From Chloroflexota bacterium (GTDB lineage: Bacteria > Chloroflexota > Anaerolineae > Caldilineales > Caldilineaceae), in NCBI GenBank assembly GCA_016861025.1, contig BOKO01000003.1:324001-388000 (forward strand): a stretch of 64,000 nucleotides of DNA. The letters run 5' to 3'. How positions within the stretch are numbered: the first letter of the stretch is position 1; every line of letters starts with the position of its first letter. This document shows, one piece after another, positions 46,375 through 55,354 of the stretch. A program made the position numbers and the translations under genes. The notes beneath the pieces are model-generated. The model ran no database searches, was not told where the DNA came from, and saw only the letters and a program-made list of their open reading frames with translations.

Positions 46375-47745
46375 ATGTTGCGCTATCGTCAAATGACTTT
46401 CTTTGCGTTCTTTGTGAGTATGCTCCTGTTTCTTTCCTCATGTACGGCGCCTGCGTCGCCAGGTGAGCCATCGGCGACGCAGGAGGCAGCGCCTGTCGTC
46501 ACGTGGTATTACTATGACCAGGATAACACAGACCCGGAAGCGAATGAGCGCATCGGCAACTTTTATCTTGCCGAGACGATTCCTCAATTCAACGAGGAGT
46601 TTGCCGGCCGTTACCGATGGGTGAATGTGCCGCGCGACTATAATCTTGTGCTCGATCTCGTTGCAGCGGTTCAAACCAACGGCGATATTCCCGATGTCAT
46701 GCGCACCGGCGCCGTGGACCTTCCGACCTTCCTGTTGAACAATACAGTGCAGGACCTCACCGACTATGTCAAAGGCGCAGCATGGTACGCTGACCTGGAT
46801 CCAAAAGCGGTGGAGGCCTGCACTGCGCCGGATGGCAAGATTTACTGCGTCCCTGTGTCGGAATCCCCTTATCTGGTTTACTTCTGGACAGAGATGTATC
46901 CAGACGGCTTCCCTACAACAACGGACGCGTTTCTGGCAAAGGCGGCTGAACTCAAAGCGGCTGATAAATATGCTTTGACCTACTGGGGTTCGACTGCGTT
47001 TGATGGCGAAGGCGCCGGACGCTACTTCTATCAGGTAATCAGCTCGTTCGGCGGCAGTTACGATGACGGCCAGGGAAACATGCGACTGAACACTCCAGAA
47101 AATATCGCCGCCGTCGAATTTATGCGAGAGATTGTCGCCAATGGATATTCTCCCGAAGCAGCCTTCGTCGGCAACTTCGAAGAAGAGGCGTCTTTCAAGG
47201 ATGGGCTGGCTGGCGCGTTCCCCACCGGCTTCTATGTTGGCTATCAATATCTCAATCCGCTGAAATCTCCGTCCGGTCAGGAGTTCAACACAATCTCGGC
47301 GCAGGATATGGAAGACGCAGTGAATGCTGGCGTCATGGGGCTGGTGCCTATTTTTGCGCCGGAGGGCGGCACGCCAGGTTGTCACATGGATGTATTTGGG
47401 TTTGTTATCCCGAACGGCGCCAAAAATGTCGAGGGTGCAAAAGCGTACATTGATTGGATTATGCAGAAGGATCGCGCAGTTCAATGGGTGTTGCGCGCAG
47501 GCGGCGGCGTTCCTGTTGCAAGCAGCGTCCGCGAAGATGCTGCATTCCAGACCGAGATCTTCAAGCAAGCGGCGGCGGCGCTCGGCGCCAGCGACTGCAA
47601 GCCGTGGTACGGTTCGCTCAACCGCATTCCAGAAGCCAAAAAGATCATCACGGAAACGATGTTCGATCTGCTTAAGGGCAATCCGAATGCTGACATCGCA
47701 GCGGCGCTGGCTGCCGCCGAAGCAGAGTACAACAGCAGCAACTAA
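46375..47745 (+). CDS. Extracellular solute-binding lipoprotein, family 1
   Basis: A 456-residue protein, ATG 46375 after AAGGAG. The lipoprotein signal ends LLFLSSC. The fold is that of MalE/UgpB-type binding proteins (EFAGRYRWVNVPRDYNLVLDLVAAVQTNGDIPDVM, AKAYIDWIMQKDRAVQWVL). It likely binds an oligosaccharide, polyol or glycerol-phosphate-like solute for the two permeases that follow. Confidence 0.92.
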   Translation: MLRYRQMTFFAFFVSMLLFLSSCTAPASPGEPSATQEAAPVVTWYYYDQDNTDPEANERIGNFYLAETIPQFNEEFAGRYRWVNVPRDYNLVLDLVAAVQTNGDIPDVMRTGAVDLPTFLLNNTVQDLTDYVKGAAWYADLDPKAVEACTAPDGKIYCVPVSESPYLVYFWTEMYPDGFPTTTDAFLAKAAELKAADKYALTYWGSTAFDGEGAGRYFYQVISSFGGSYDDGQGNMRLNTPENIAAVEFMREIVANGYSPEAAFVGNFEEEASFKDGLAGAFPTGFYVGYQYLNPLKSPSGQEFNTISAQDMEDAVNAGVMGLVPIFAPEGGTPGCHMDVFGFVIPNGAKNVEGAKAYIDWIMQKDRAVQWVLRAGGGVPVASSVREDAAFQTEIFKQAAAALGASDCKPWYGSLNRIPEAKKIITETMFDLLKGNPNADIAAALAAAEAEYNSSN

Positions 47746-47835
47746 CCTTGTAGCGTAAGCATTCGGGAGAGGCGGGATTCGGACGCGAACTGCGCCTCTC
47801 CCGGATTGCACACTTCGCTGTCCAAAACGAACGCT

Positions 47836-48780
47836 ATGAATCAAACACAGAAACCCTTGCGCATCTCTGTAGGGCGATGGCTGCCTTTTTGGGTGCTCTT
47901 GCCAGCCATGCTCATCATTGCTGCGATTCAGCTCTATCCCACAATCTACACCATTTTGCTGAGCCTTCAGCAGATCGAACCAGGCACAGGACGATTCGTT
48001 TTTGTCGGTGTGCGCAACTTTGAGCGGTTGTTGGGCAGCGTCGCATTCGTGCGAAGTCTGGTTCACACGGTAGTCTTCCTGCTGGGCTATGTTGTGCTCA
48101 CATTGAGTGCATCTTTTGCGATTGCATTGTTGCTACGGCAACGGCTTCGCTTCACACCTCTCTACATCACATTGCTTTTTGTGCCCTGGGTGATTTCCGA
48201 TGTGGTGGCGGGCGCAGTCTGGCGGTTGTTCGTCGTGCCAGATTATGGATTGTTTTCACCCTTTTTTGCCAATCCAACCTTGTTTGGTGAGCCAAACGGG
48301 ATTTCAATTCTCACGACTGTGCCGCCGAATCAGTTTAGCCCACGCATTCCTCTACCGCCTGCGCCTGCTTTACTCTTCCTGGTGGTGGCTTCTGCGTGGA
48401 AAATTTTGCCGTTTACGACCCTGCTCATCCTGGGAGCGTTGCAGACCGTAGCTCAGGAAGTGCAAGAGAGCGCCAGAATCGACGGCGCGTCTAATTTACA
48501 GTTGTTACGGCACATCATTTTGCCCTTGATCAGGCCGATGCTCGCTGTGACGCTTTTTTATTTGATTTTGGGAGGCATCAACGGCGTCGGAATGGTCTTC
48601 AGTCTCACCGGCGGTGGACCTGGCACATCGACGGAAGTGCTAAGCTACCTGCTTTACTCGATCGGCTTCTCCAAGCTCGATTTCGGATTGGCCGGCGCGC
48701 TGTCGGTCTTTATTGCCATGCTCAATTTCGGGCTGATCGCACTTACCCTAAGACTATCGGCTGCTTATGAAGAACATTGA
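47836..48780 (+). CDS. Sugar ABC transporter permease (MalF/UgpA type)
   Basis: A 314-residue protein with six hydrophobic segments and the EAA loop QEVQESARIDGASNLQLLRHIILPLI, which contacts the ATPase. The start MNQTQKPLRISVGRW is chosen; there is no strong RBS. It overlaps the next permease by 14 bp. Confidence 0.9.
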   Translation: MNQTQKPLRISVGRWLPFWVLLPAMLIIAAIQLYPTIYTILLSLQQIEPGTGRFVFVGVRNFERLLGSVAFVRSLVHTVVFLLGYVVLTLSASFAIALLLRQRLRFTPLYITLLFVPWVISDVVAGAVWRLFVVPDYGLFSPFFANPTLFGEPNGISILTTVPPNQFSPRIPLPPAPALLFLVVASAWKILPFTTLLILGALQTVAQEVQESARIDGASNLQLLRHIILPLIRPMLAVTLFYLILGGINGVGMVFSLTGGGPGTSTEVLSYLLYSIGFSKLDFGLAGALSVFIAMLNFGLIALTLRLSAAYEEH

Positions 48781-49768
48781 TTCAATTTCTGTTCCCAGCC
48801 AACTCGATGTCAACATCCCTCACTCTGGGGGAACTTTGGGCGCCGGAGGACGGCGAAAGCGGATGGGCTTGTGGCTGTTCAACGGCTTACTGATCGGCAT
48901 CTGTGCGATCGTTTTCTTCCCGATTTTTAGCACGCTGTTGCTGTCGATCAAAGAACCGCAGGATGTTCGCCGCAAGCCGCCGGTTCTCTTGCCGTGTGAT
49001 ACGGAAAGCGCCGCTTTCGACCCGCGTAATTGTCGTTTTTCTCTGGATGGTTACAGTCGTGTGCTTTTGCTCCGACCGAATCCGGACAGTCTGTTTGGCG
49101 CATCGGTGACAGGGCGTCTTTTCACCCAATATGTGCCAAACACTTTGTTCTATGCAACGTTTGCTGCAATCGTGACAACGATGTTAGCCGGATTGGCTGC
49201 GTATGGGTTATCGCGTTTTCGTTTTCGTGGGCGTCGCCTGTTGCTGACGTTGCTGCTGGCGCTTTCCGGCGTTCCATTGCTGACGATGTTGCTGGCGCTC
49301 TATCAGATGAATGTGCGGATGCGTCAGATGCTTCCCGGATACGAGGAGCGTCTGTTTATGGTGATCGTCTATGTCGGGTTTGAACTTCCCTTTGCCATTT
49401 GGGTCGTCAAAGGGTTCTTTGACACGATCCCGATCGAACTCGAAGAAGCAGCCAAGATTGACGGTGCGTCGCCTCTCGGCGCACTTGCGCGGATTGTGGC
49501 GCCGCTTGCTGCGCCCGGTCTGGTTTCGATTTTTCTGTTGACCTATGTCAATGTGTGGAATGAATTCATCGCCAATTATCTGCTCTTGGGGCGCAGCGAA
49601 CTGCGCGGGGCAATGTATGGCATCTATGAATATATTTCGCAGTCGCTCTCGGCGTACAATGCACTGGCGGCAGCCTGTATCCTTGTGATTCTGCCCGTCA
49701 TCACGATCTTTCTATTTACGCGCCAGGCATTTTTCCGTTCGATGCTGGAAGGCGCCATCAAAGGTTAA
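48767..49768 (+). CDS. Sugar ABC transporter permease (MalG/UgpE type)
   Basis: A 333-residue protein with six hydrophobic segments and the EAA loop IELEEAAKIDGASPLGALARIVAPL. It has an extended extracytoplasmic loop with two cysteines (LLPCDTESAAFDPRNCRF) after the first membrane segment. No ATPase is encoded nearby, so the system probably shares an MsmX-like ATPase encoded elsewhere. Confidence 0.92.
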   Translation: MKNIDSISVPSQLDVNIPHSGGTLGAGGRRKRMGLWLFNGLLIGICAIVFFPIFSTLLLSIKEPQDVRRKPPVLLPCDTESAAFDPRNCRFSLDGYSRVLLLRPNPDSLFGASVTGRLFTQYVPNTLFYATFAAIVTTMLAGLAAYGLSRFRFRGRRLLLTLLLALSGVPLLTMLLALYQMNVRMRQMLPGYEERLFMVIVYVGFELPFAIWVVKGFFDTIPIELEEAAKIDGASPLGALARIVAPLAAPGLVSIFLLTYVNVWNEFIANYLLLGRSELRGAMYGIYEYISQSLSAYNALAAACILVILPVITIFLFTRQAFFRSMLEGAIKG

Positions 49769-49827
49769 CCGCGTGTTTTAAGAAACGCTGCGCAGTCATG
49801 TCAGACTTGAACTGCACCCTGGCCGAT

Positions 49828-50067
49828 TTACTCGGAAATTTCTTGAGCCACCAACGGATAGCGTTCGGGATGGAGGATAGAATCTAATTCGAGGTCTACA
49901 TCGAGCGCAGGCCAGTAGAAATGCACTTCGTTCAACCGTTCGACGCTCAGAATCGCCGACACAGGCGCATTGCGAAACCAGGGAAAGCCGTCAAAGGGTA
50001 GAAAGTGTTCTTCGTTATCAAAGAACAACCAGAAACCATGTTTAGAGATATTAGTGACTTCTGCCAA
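49828..50067 (-). CDS. DUF2442 domain protein
   Basis: A 79-residue protein starting at TTG after GAGGCGAAGA. The DUF2442 pattern is visible: VTNISKHGFWLFFDNEEHFLPFDGFPWFRNA and HFYWPALDVDLELDSIL. DUF2442 is often paired with a DUF4160 gene in suspected toxin-antitoxin modules, but no such partner is encoded here. Confidence 0.8.
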   Translation of the reverse strand: MAEVTNISKHGFWLFFDNEEHFLPFDGFPWFRNAPVSAILSVERLNEVHFYWPALDVDLELDSILHPERYPLVAQEISE

Positions 50068-50140
50068 TCTTCGCCTCTACCATTCCTGTCTATGCGCAAA
50101 TTGACCTGCCTGCCAGCTCAGTCAATGGTGAATTGATCAC

Positions 50141-50169
50141 ATTATAGCACCGTACGATTCCCGAATCGT
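50141..50169 (-). promoter_or_regulatory. Candidate promoter with palindromic operator for the DUF2442 gene
   Basis: A minus-strand TATAAT (50146-50141) lies 74 bp upstream of the start. ACGATTC-CC-GAATCGT (50154-50169) is a perfect inverted repeat over the -35 position. Confidence 0.4.
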
Positions 50170-50188
50170 GTCCGTTCATCGCCAGCCA

Positions 50189-50300
50189 GGTGCGTCCCAA
50201 ACTTTTGGTGAAAAGCGTGCGTCGCACTGGTCAGCGCGTTTTCGTTGGAGCAGCACCTCTTGAACAGTGCGACGGACGCGCCAAGAATCTGGGACGCACC
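50189..50300. repeat. MITE-like ~112 bp palindrome, copy D
   Basis: Ends GGTGCGTCCCA and TGGGACGCACC match exactly as inverted repeats; the interior shares GCGTGCGTCGCACTGGTCA with copy C. It lies between the divergent DUF2442 and multicopper oxidase genes. Confidence 0.85.
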
Positions 50301-50444
50301 CATCGCCATTGTAGTCCGCCACTTCATATTTACTTCACAATTCTATGCGAGACTGAATGCGCCAAAAATCACGATGCCGCGATCGCTTGCCTTGAGCGAG
50401 ATCGCATGACGCAAGCATCGCATAACCACGGGAGAGTCTTCTGA

Positions 50445-52139
50445 ATGAATCGCAGCATTGCTTCACACAACCCGCCGCTTTCACGCCGGCGGTTCTTGAT
50501 CTACAGCAGCGCAGGCGCAGCTGTGCTTTGGCTCAGCGGCTGCACCGGCGCCGCGCTGCCACTGGTGCAATCACCAACGCCGCTGGCCACCGATGTCCCT
50601 ACGGCGGATTCCACACCCGCGCTCGAATTCCAGTTGACGGCCGGCAAACAAGAAACGCCGATCCTGCCCGGCGCTATGACGCAGACACTGAGTTACACGG
50701 GAAGCGTCGTGCAGGGCGACGCCAATGCAGTCGCAGCGCCGCCCAATTCCTATCTCGGTCCGATCGTGCGCCTGGAGCGCGGGCAGACCGTGCGCGTCCA
50801 CGTGCGCAACGCGCTGGATGAGCCGACCAACGTCCACTGGCACGGGCTGATCGTGCCCGCCGAGGTCGACGGCCAGCCCTCCAACCTGATCGCACCTGGC
50901 GCCGAAGTTGAATACACCTTCGAGGTGCGCAATCGCCCCGGAACATACTGGTTCCACCCGCATCCACACGGGCGAACGGCGGAGCAGGCGTATCAAGGGC
51001 TGGCGGGTCTGTTCATCGTCACTGACCGCGAAGAAGCGGCGCTGGGATTGCCCGCCGGCGCGCAGGATATCCCGCTCGTGATTCAGGATCGCCGTTTCGA
51101 CGCCAACAACCAGCTTATCTACATTGCGCCGGGCATGGCTGGCATGATGGATGAGATGATGGGCATTCTGGGCGACCGTGTCTTGGTCAACGGCGCACCA
51201 GACCTGACCCTGCCCATCTCCACGCAGCCCTATCGCCTGCGCCTGCTCAATGGCTCCAACGCGCGCATCTACAAGCTGGCCTGGAGCAGCGGCGCGCCGA
51301 TGACGGTCATCGCCACCGACGGCGGGCTGCTCGAACAGCCGGTGACTGCGCCATATGTGATGCTATCCCCTGGCGAACGCGTTGAGCTGTGGGCTGATTT
51401 TAGCCAGCACACAGTGGGCGATGAGGTCAAGCTAGTCAGCCTCCCGTTCGAGGGCGTCGAGGCCGCCACCATGAGCATGATGGGGATGATGCACCACGAA
51501 CCAACGCTGCCTAATGGTGCGGCTTTCGACATCATGACCTTTGCCGTGACCGAAGCGGTGACGCATAATTTGTCGCTGCCGGCTGCACTGCTGCCCGTTG
51601 AGAAGCTCGATGCGCAGACGACGGTCAATGCGGCTCAACCGCGCACTTTCGTCTTTGCCATGGACGACGCCATGAAGTGGACGATCAATGGGCGCAGTTT
51701 CGAGATGGATGTCGTGGCAGACGACGAGAAGGTGCGCTTCGGCGACACCGAAATTTGGGAACTGGTGAATCTGATGGAGGCCCCTGTTCCAGTTGCAGCG
51801 GGTGGCATGGCGGGCATGGATCACGGCGCGCATGGCGCGCACGGCAGCAGCGCAACGGCGCAACCGACGATGCGCGACTTCATGGCGCATCCAGTGCATC
51901 TGCATGGCGTCCACTTCCAGGTGATCGAGCGCCAGGTTGACGACGCACAGCGCGCCGGCTGGGAAACAATCAGAGACGGGCTGATCGACGAGGGTTGGAA
52001 AGATACGGTGTTGGTGATGCCGGGTGAGCGCGTGCGCATCGCTGTGCGTTTCGACGGTTACCGCGGCCGCTATCTCTTTCACTGCCACAACCTGGAGCAT
52101 GAGGACAGCGGCATGATGCGCTATTTTGAGGTTGTATAG
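50445..52139 (+). CDS. Tat-exported multicopper oxidase
   Basis: A 564-residue protein. The N terminus has a twin-arginine-type signal (SRRRFLIYSSAGAAVLWLSGC) whose Cys may also be lipidated. All four copper motifs are present: HWHG (His131, His133), WFHPHPHG (171-175), HPVHLHG (482-487) and HCHNLEHEDSGM (546-556), giving T1, T2 and T3 sites with Met as axial T1 ligand. A Met/His-rich loop (GGMAGMDHGAHGAHG) may bind extra copper, as in CueO. It oxidises Cu(I), Fe(II), Mn(II) or phenols using oxygen. It is followed by a two-component system on the same strand. Confidence 0.95.
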   Translation: MNRSIASHNPPLSRRRFLIYSSAGAAVLWLSGCTGAALPLVQSPTPLATDVPTADSTPALEFQLTAGKQETPILPGAMTQTLSYTGSVVQGDANAVAAPPNSYLGPIVRLERGQTVRVHVRNALDEPTNVHWHGLIVPAEVDGQPSNLIAPGAEVEYTFEVRNRPGTYWFHPHPHGRTAEQAYQGLAGLFIVTDREEAALGLPAGAQDIPLVIQDRRFDANNQLIYIAPGMAGMMDEMMGILGDRVLVNGAPDLTLPISTQPYRLRLLNGSNARIYKLAWSSGAPMTVIATDGGLLEQPVTAPYVMLSPGERVELWADFSQHTVGDEVKLVSLPFEGVEAATMSMMGMMHHEPTLPNGAAFDIMTFAVTEAVTHNLSLPAALLPVEKLDAQTTVNAAQPRTFVFAMDDAMKWTINGRSFEMDVVADDEKVRFGDTEIWELVNLMEAPVPVAAGGMAGMDHGAHGAHGSSATAQPTMRDFMAHPVHLHGVHFQVIERQVDDAQRAGWETIRDGLIDEGWKDTVLVMPGERVRIAVRFDGYRGRYLFHCHNLEHEDSGMMRYFEVV

Positions 52140-52181
52140 AACGCCTTTGCATTGTTGTGGCTTTGTGGCTAGAGTATCGTT

Positions 52182-52895
52182 ATGCCGGAGCAGCGAGTCA
52201 CCATCCTGGTCATCGAAGATGACCACCAGATTCGTCGCGTGGTGCAGGGCTATCTCGAACAGGCGGGGCATCGGGTGCTGGCTGTCGCCGACGGCGAAAC
52301 CGGGCTGGCGCTGGCGCTGACAGAGAAACCGGCGTTGATCGTGCTCGACCTGATGCTGCCTGGTCTGGATGGGTGGGAGATCACCCGTCGGCTGCGCCGC
52401 AGCAGCGACCCGGCCGTCGCCAACATCTACATTCTGATGCTCACGGCGCGGGTGGAGGAAGCGGATCGCGTCGAAGGATTCACCGTTGGCGCCGACGATT
52501 ACATGGTTAAGCCCTTCAGTCCGCGTGAACTGGCGGCGCGTGTACAGGCTGCATTGCGTCGCCTCGAACGGCTGCCGGCGACGGTCGCCGCGCAGGTGTT
52601 GACGAGCGATGGACTCCGGCTCGATCCATCCTACCGCATAGCAACATTGGACGGTGTAGATCTCGCGCTGACAGCAGTGGAGTTTGACCTGCTGCATGCC
52701 CTGATGCGCCAGCCCGGACGCCCTTTTACGCGCGACGAGTTGTTGACCATCGTGCAGGCTGACAGCGACGCAGGAGCTTACGAACGCACCATCGACGTGC
52801 ACATCAAGAATCTACGCCAGAAATTGGGCGGATCAGGACGCCAAAGCCGCTTCATCGAAACGGTTCATGGCGTCGGCTATCGGTTCATCGGCTGA
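52182..52895 (+). CDS. OmpR-type response regulator
   Basis: A 237-residue protein. The receiver domain has the acidic pair IEDD, phosphoacceptor Asp56 (LIVLDLMLPG) and KPFSPREL. The winged-helix DNA-binding domain has ALTAVEFDLLHALMRQPGRPFTRDEL and TIDVHIKNLRQKLG. It ends 4 bp before its histidine kinase. The context suggests control of copper or redox genes. Confidence 0.95.
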   Translation: MPEQRVTILVIEDDHQIRRVVQGYLEQAGHRVLAVADGETGLALALTEKPALIVLDLMLPGLDGWEITRRLRRSSDPAVANIYILMLTARVEEADRVEGFTVGADDYMVKPFSPRELAARVQAALRRLERLPATVAAQVLTSDGLRLDPSYRIATLDGVDLALTAVEFDLLHALMRQPGRPFTRDELLTIVQADSDAGAYERTIDVHIKNLRQKLGGSGRQSRFIETVHGVGYRFIG

Positions 52896-52899
52896 GACA

Positions 52900-54306
52900 A
52901 TGCGCAATCAACTCTGGTTCAAATTGACCGCCGCCTTTGCGTTGATTATTTTCATCGGCGTGGTGGTGACCGTCTGGTTGACGAGCCAGGGGACGGCCAC
53001 TCAGTTCGAGCACTTTATGGTCGCCAATCAAATGGTGCGTCCGGCGGTCATGCAAGCGGCGCTCGCCGACTACTATCGACGCCATTGGGATTGGAACGAT
53101 CTTGATGCGTCATTCGAGAGTCTGATCTTCACCGCATCGGATGGAGTCATGACGGGCGTCTTCGGCACGATGATGGGCATGCCCACCAATCGTGTTCAGG
53201 TGTTGAACCAACGCGGGGAGGTGGTCGCTGATTCGGAAGGAACAGCTGGCGGCGCGCCGCTGACAAGCGCGCCGCTCGAACACTGGCCCATCATCGTCGA
53301 CGGCGTACTCGTCGGCGAATTAGTGGTCGAAGGATCGTTGATGGGCGCCGCTGCGGTCGATCCTGCGCCGTTGGTGGGCAGCGTCACACGGGCGGTCTTT
53401 TTCGCTGCTGCAATCGCAGCGGTCGCCGGCCTGGCGCTGGCTGCGATTTTCGTACGCCAGATCACACGGCCACTGGTCGATCTGACGCACGCCTCGCGCC
53501 GCATCGCCCGCGGCGACCTGCGCGTGCGTTTGCCGGTCAAAAGCGCCGACGAGGTCGGCGAGTTGACCGCAACGTTCAACCAGATGGCCGCCAGCCTGGA
53601 AAAGCAGGAAAGCCTGCGCCGAAACCTGATGGCCGACATCGCCCATGAACTGCGCACGCCGCTCACCGGCATTCAAGGCGCCATCGAAGCGATGCAAGAT
53701 GGCGTCTTTCCTGCCGACGCCGAGAATCTGGCAGGGTTGCACGCCGAAGTGTTGCTACTCAACCGGCTTGTAGACGATCTGCGCACCCTGGCGAACGCCG
53801 AGGCAGGACAGCTCATCCTGGAGAGGGCGCAGATCGATCTGGCTGAGCTTTGTCGGCGTCAGGTCAATGCCATGCAGCGCCGCGCCGACGAACGCGGCAT
53901 TGCGCTCACCATCAACTGCCCTGCTCAGACGCAACTGATCGAGGCCGATGGACAGCGCCTAAACCAGGTGTTGCTCAATCTGCTCGACAACGCCCTGCGT
54001 CACACACCTGCCAGCGGCTCGGTGGTCGTCAGCCTCCACGCCGACGCCGACCATGTCTATGTAACCGTCACCGACAACGGCGCGGGCATCCCGGCTGCGG
54101 ACCTTCCCCACGTTTTTGACCGTTTCTATCGCGGCGACCGCTCGCGCACGCGTTCAACCGGCGGCTCTGGTCTGGGTCTTGCCATCGCCCGGCAGATCGT
54201 CGAAGCGCACGGTGGGTGCATGTGGGTCGACAGCCCGCCGCCCGGCGCAGCGCACGGCGCTGAATTTGGCTTTATGCTGCCGTGCGCTCCAAAAGAGTTG
54301 CATTGA
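52900..54306 (+). CDS. Membrane sensor histidine kinase
   Basis: A 468-residue protein, ATG 52900. Membrane segments at ~5-25 and ~160-185 bracket an extracytoplasmic sensor of ~130 residues containing several Met and His residues (VMTGVFGTMMGMPTNRV). It continues with HAMP (ITRPLVDLTHASRRIARGDL), HisKA with His249 (ADIAHELRTPLTG) and HATPase (NLLDNALRHTP, TVTDNGAGIPAADL, GGSGLGLAIARQIVEAHGG). It signals to the adjacent regulator; a metal ligand is plausible but not shown. Confidence 0.94.
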   Translation: MRNQLWFKLTAAFALIIFIGVVVTVWLTSQGTATQFEHFMVANQMVRPAVMQAALADYYRRHWDWNDLDASFESLIFTASDGVMTGVFGTMMGMPTNRVQVLNQRGEVVADSEGTAGGAPLTSAPLEHWPIIVDGVLVGELVVEGSLMGAAAVDPAPLVGSVTRAVFFAAAIAAVAGLALAAIFVRQITRPLVDLTHASRRIARGDLRVRLPVKSADEVGELTATFNQMAASLEKQESLRRNLMADIAHELRTPLTGIQGAIEAMQDGVFPADAENLAGLHAEVLLLNRLVDDLRTLANAEAGQLILERAQIDLAELCRRQVNAMQRRADERGIALTINCPAQTQLIEADGQRLNQVLLNLLDNALRHTPASGSVVVSLHADADHVYVTVTDNGAGIPAADLPHVFDRFYRGDRSRTRSTGGSGLGLAIARQIVEAHGGCMWVDSPPPGAAHGAEFGFMLPCAPKELH

Positions 54307-54342
54307 AGAGACATTGAGAAACGAATTTGTTTGTATGAATTT

Positions 54343-55350
54343 CTACGGAGAAGTTTCGCTTAACGCCAACAGCCAGAGATAGTCGACCAACGCCCAGGTT
54401 TCCTCTGGCGTGAAAAGCGCACCAAAGTTGGGCATCCCAGTTCCCATTCCGCCGCGCCGAATTTTCGCATACAACACGTCCAGGCGCTTTTCGAGCAATG
54501 CATTTGCGGTGAAAGGGGCAGGCGATGTAGGCGTCAGAGACGCCGCCATCCCATCCCCGCGGCCGGTTACACCGTGGCATGCTGCACAATTCTTGGCATA
54601 CAACGCGGCGGCGTCAGCAAGGTCGGCATCCTGAAGCTGCTCGCGCCATAGGGCAGCGGCGGCGCCAGCCAACGCTATACCCGTTTGTGATGGATTGGCG
54701 CCGCCTAATACAGCGGCGGCGTCGGCCAGCGCGTGCGTACGCTTCCACGCCGGCGAGCGCAGGATGTCGGGGATCTCCAGCACGGCAAGCATGGCTGCGT
54801 CCGGCGTGATCAAAATACTTGCATGATCTGCGGAATGCACCGTTTGTTGTGCGCCGTGCGCACCGTCGATGTCGATGCCGGCGGCGGTCAAGGCGACGAT
54901 CACGGGATCGCTGTTGGCTGGCGGCAGACTGCCGTCGACGGCGAAGACATCGATCACCCCCCGCATGCGCCAGTGCTCCGGGCTGCACCACAGGTTGCAA
55001 TAGAAGGTGTAGACGCCTGGTCGGTCTATGCTGAGGGTGACCTCTTTTGTCTCGCCCGGTGCAATCACGCCGAGGTCAAGTTCCAACCCGGGGCCGATCG
55101 CCACAGCGTGAGCGACATCGCTGGCATGGAAACGGAGCCTCACCGTCTGGCTAGCCCGAATGCGCAGGCTGGCGGGCGTGAAGCCGCCTTGTTCGGCGGT
55201 GGACATGGTAATGTCGATCGTCCGAACCTGTCTGCGCGCAGTGCGTTCTCCTAGATTTAGACTGACCAGCAACGCCATGATCAGAAATAGCCCGCTAGCC
55301 AGGGTTAGCGGGCGCAGGAAAAAACGTAAGTGCATAAGCCTCGCATGCAT
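54343..55350 (-). CDS. Fusion of a CuA-type cupredoxin and cytochrome c
   Basis: A 335-residue protein with an N-terminal membrane anchor (FFLRPLTLASGLFLIMALLVSL). ATG 55350 is used; ATG 55335 is an alternative. A cupredoxin domain follows with the CuA-binding loop YCNLWCSPEHWRM (C-x3-C-x3-H-x2-M, about residues 115-127) and an upstream His (ASDVAHAVAI), as in cytochrome oxidase subunit II and nitrous oxide reductase. A class I cytochrome c ends the protein (CAACHG near 255, Met in GMGTGMPNFG). It has no CoxII-type helical hairpin, so it is probably an electron carrier. It starts 4 bp after the candidate selenoprotein gene. Confidence 0.85.
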   Translation of the reverse strand: MHARLMHLRFFLRPLTLASGLFLIMALLVSLNLGERTARRQVRTIDITMSTAEQGGFTPASLRIRASQTVRLRFHASDVAHAVAIGPGLELDLGVIAPGETKEVTLSIDRPGVYTFYCNLWCSPEHWRMRGVIDVFAVDGSLPPANSDPVIVALTAAGIDIDGAHGAQQTVHSADHASILITPDAAMLAVLEIPDILRSPAWKRTHALADAAAVLGGANPSQTGIALAGAAAALWREQLQDADLADAAALYAKNCAACHGVTGRGDGMAASLTPTSPAPFTANALLEKRLDVLYAKIRRGGMGTGMPNFGALFTPEETWALVDYLWLLALSETSP

Positions 55351-55354
55351 TTGT

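Noticed and set aside
49828..50067. A DUF4160/DUF2442 toxin-antitoxin pair
   Set aside because: No DUF4160 frame exists upstream; only a promoter-like region and a repeat are present.
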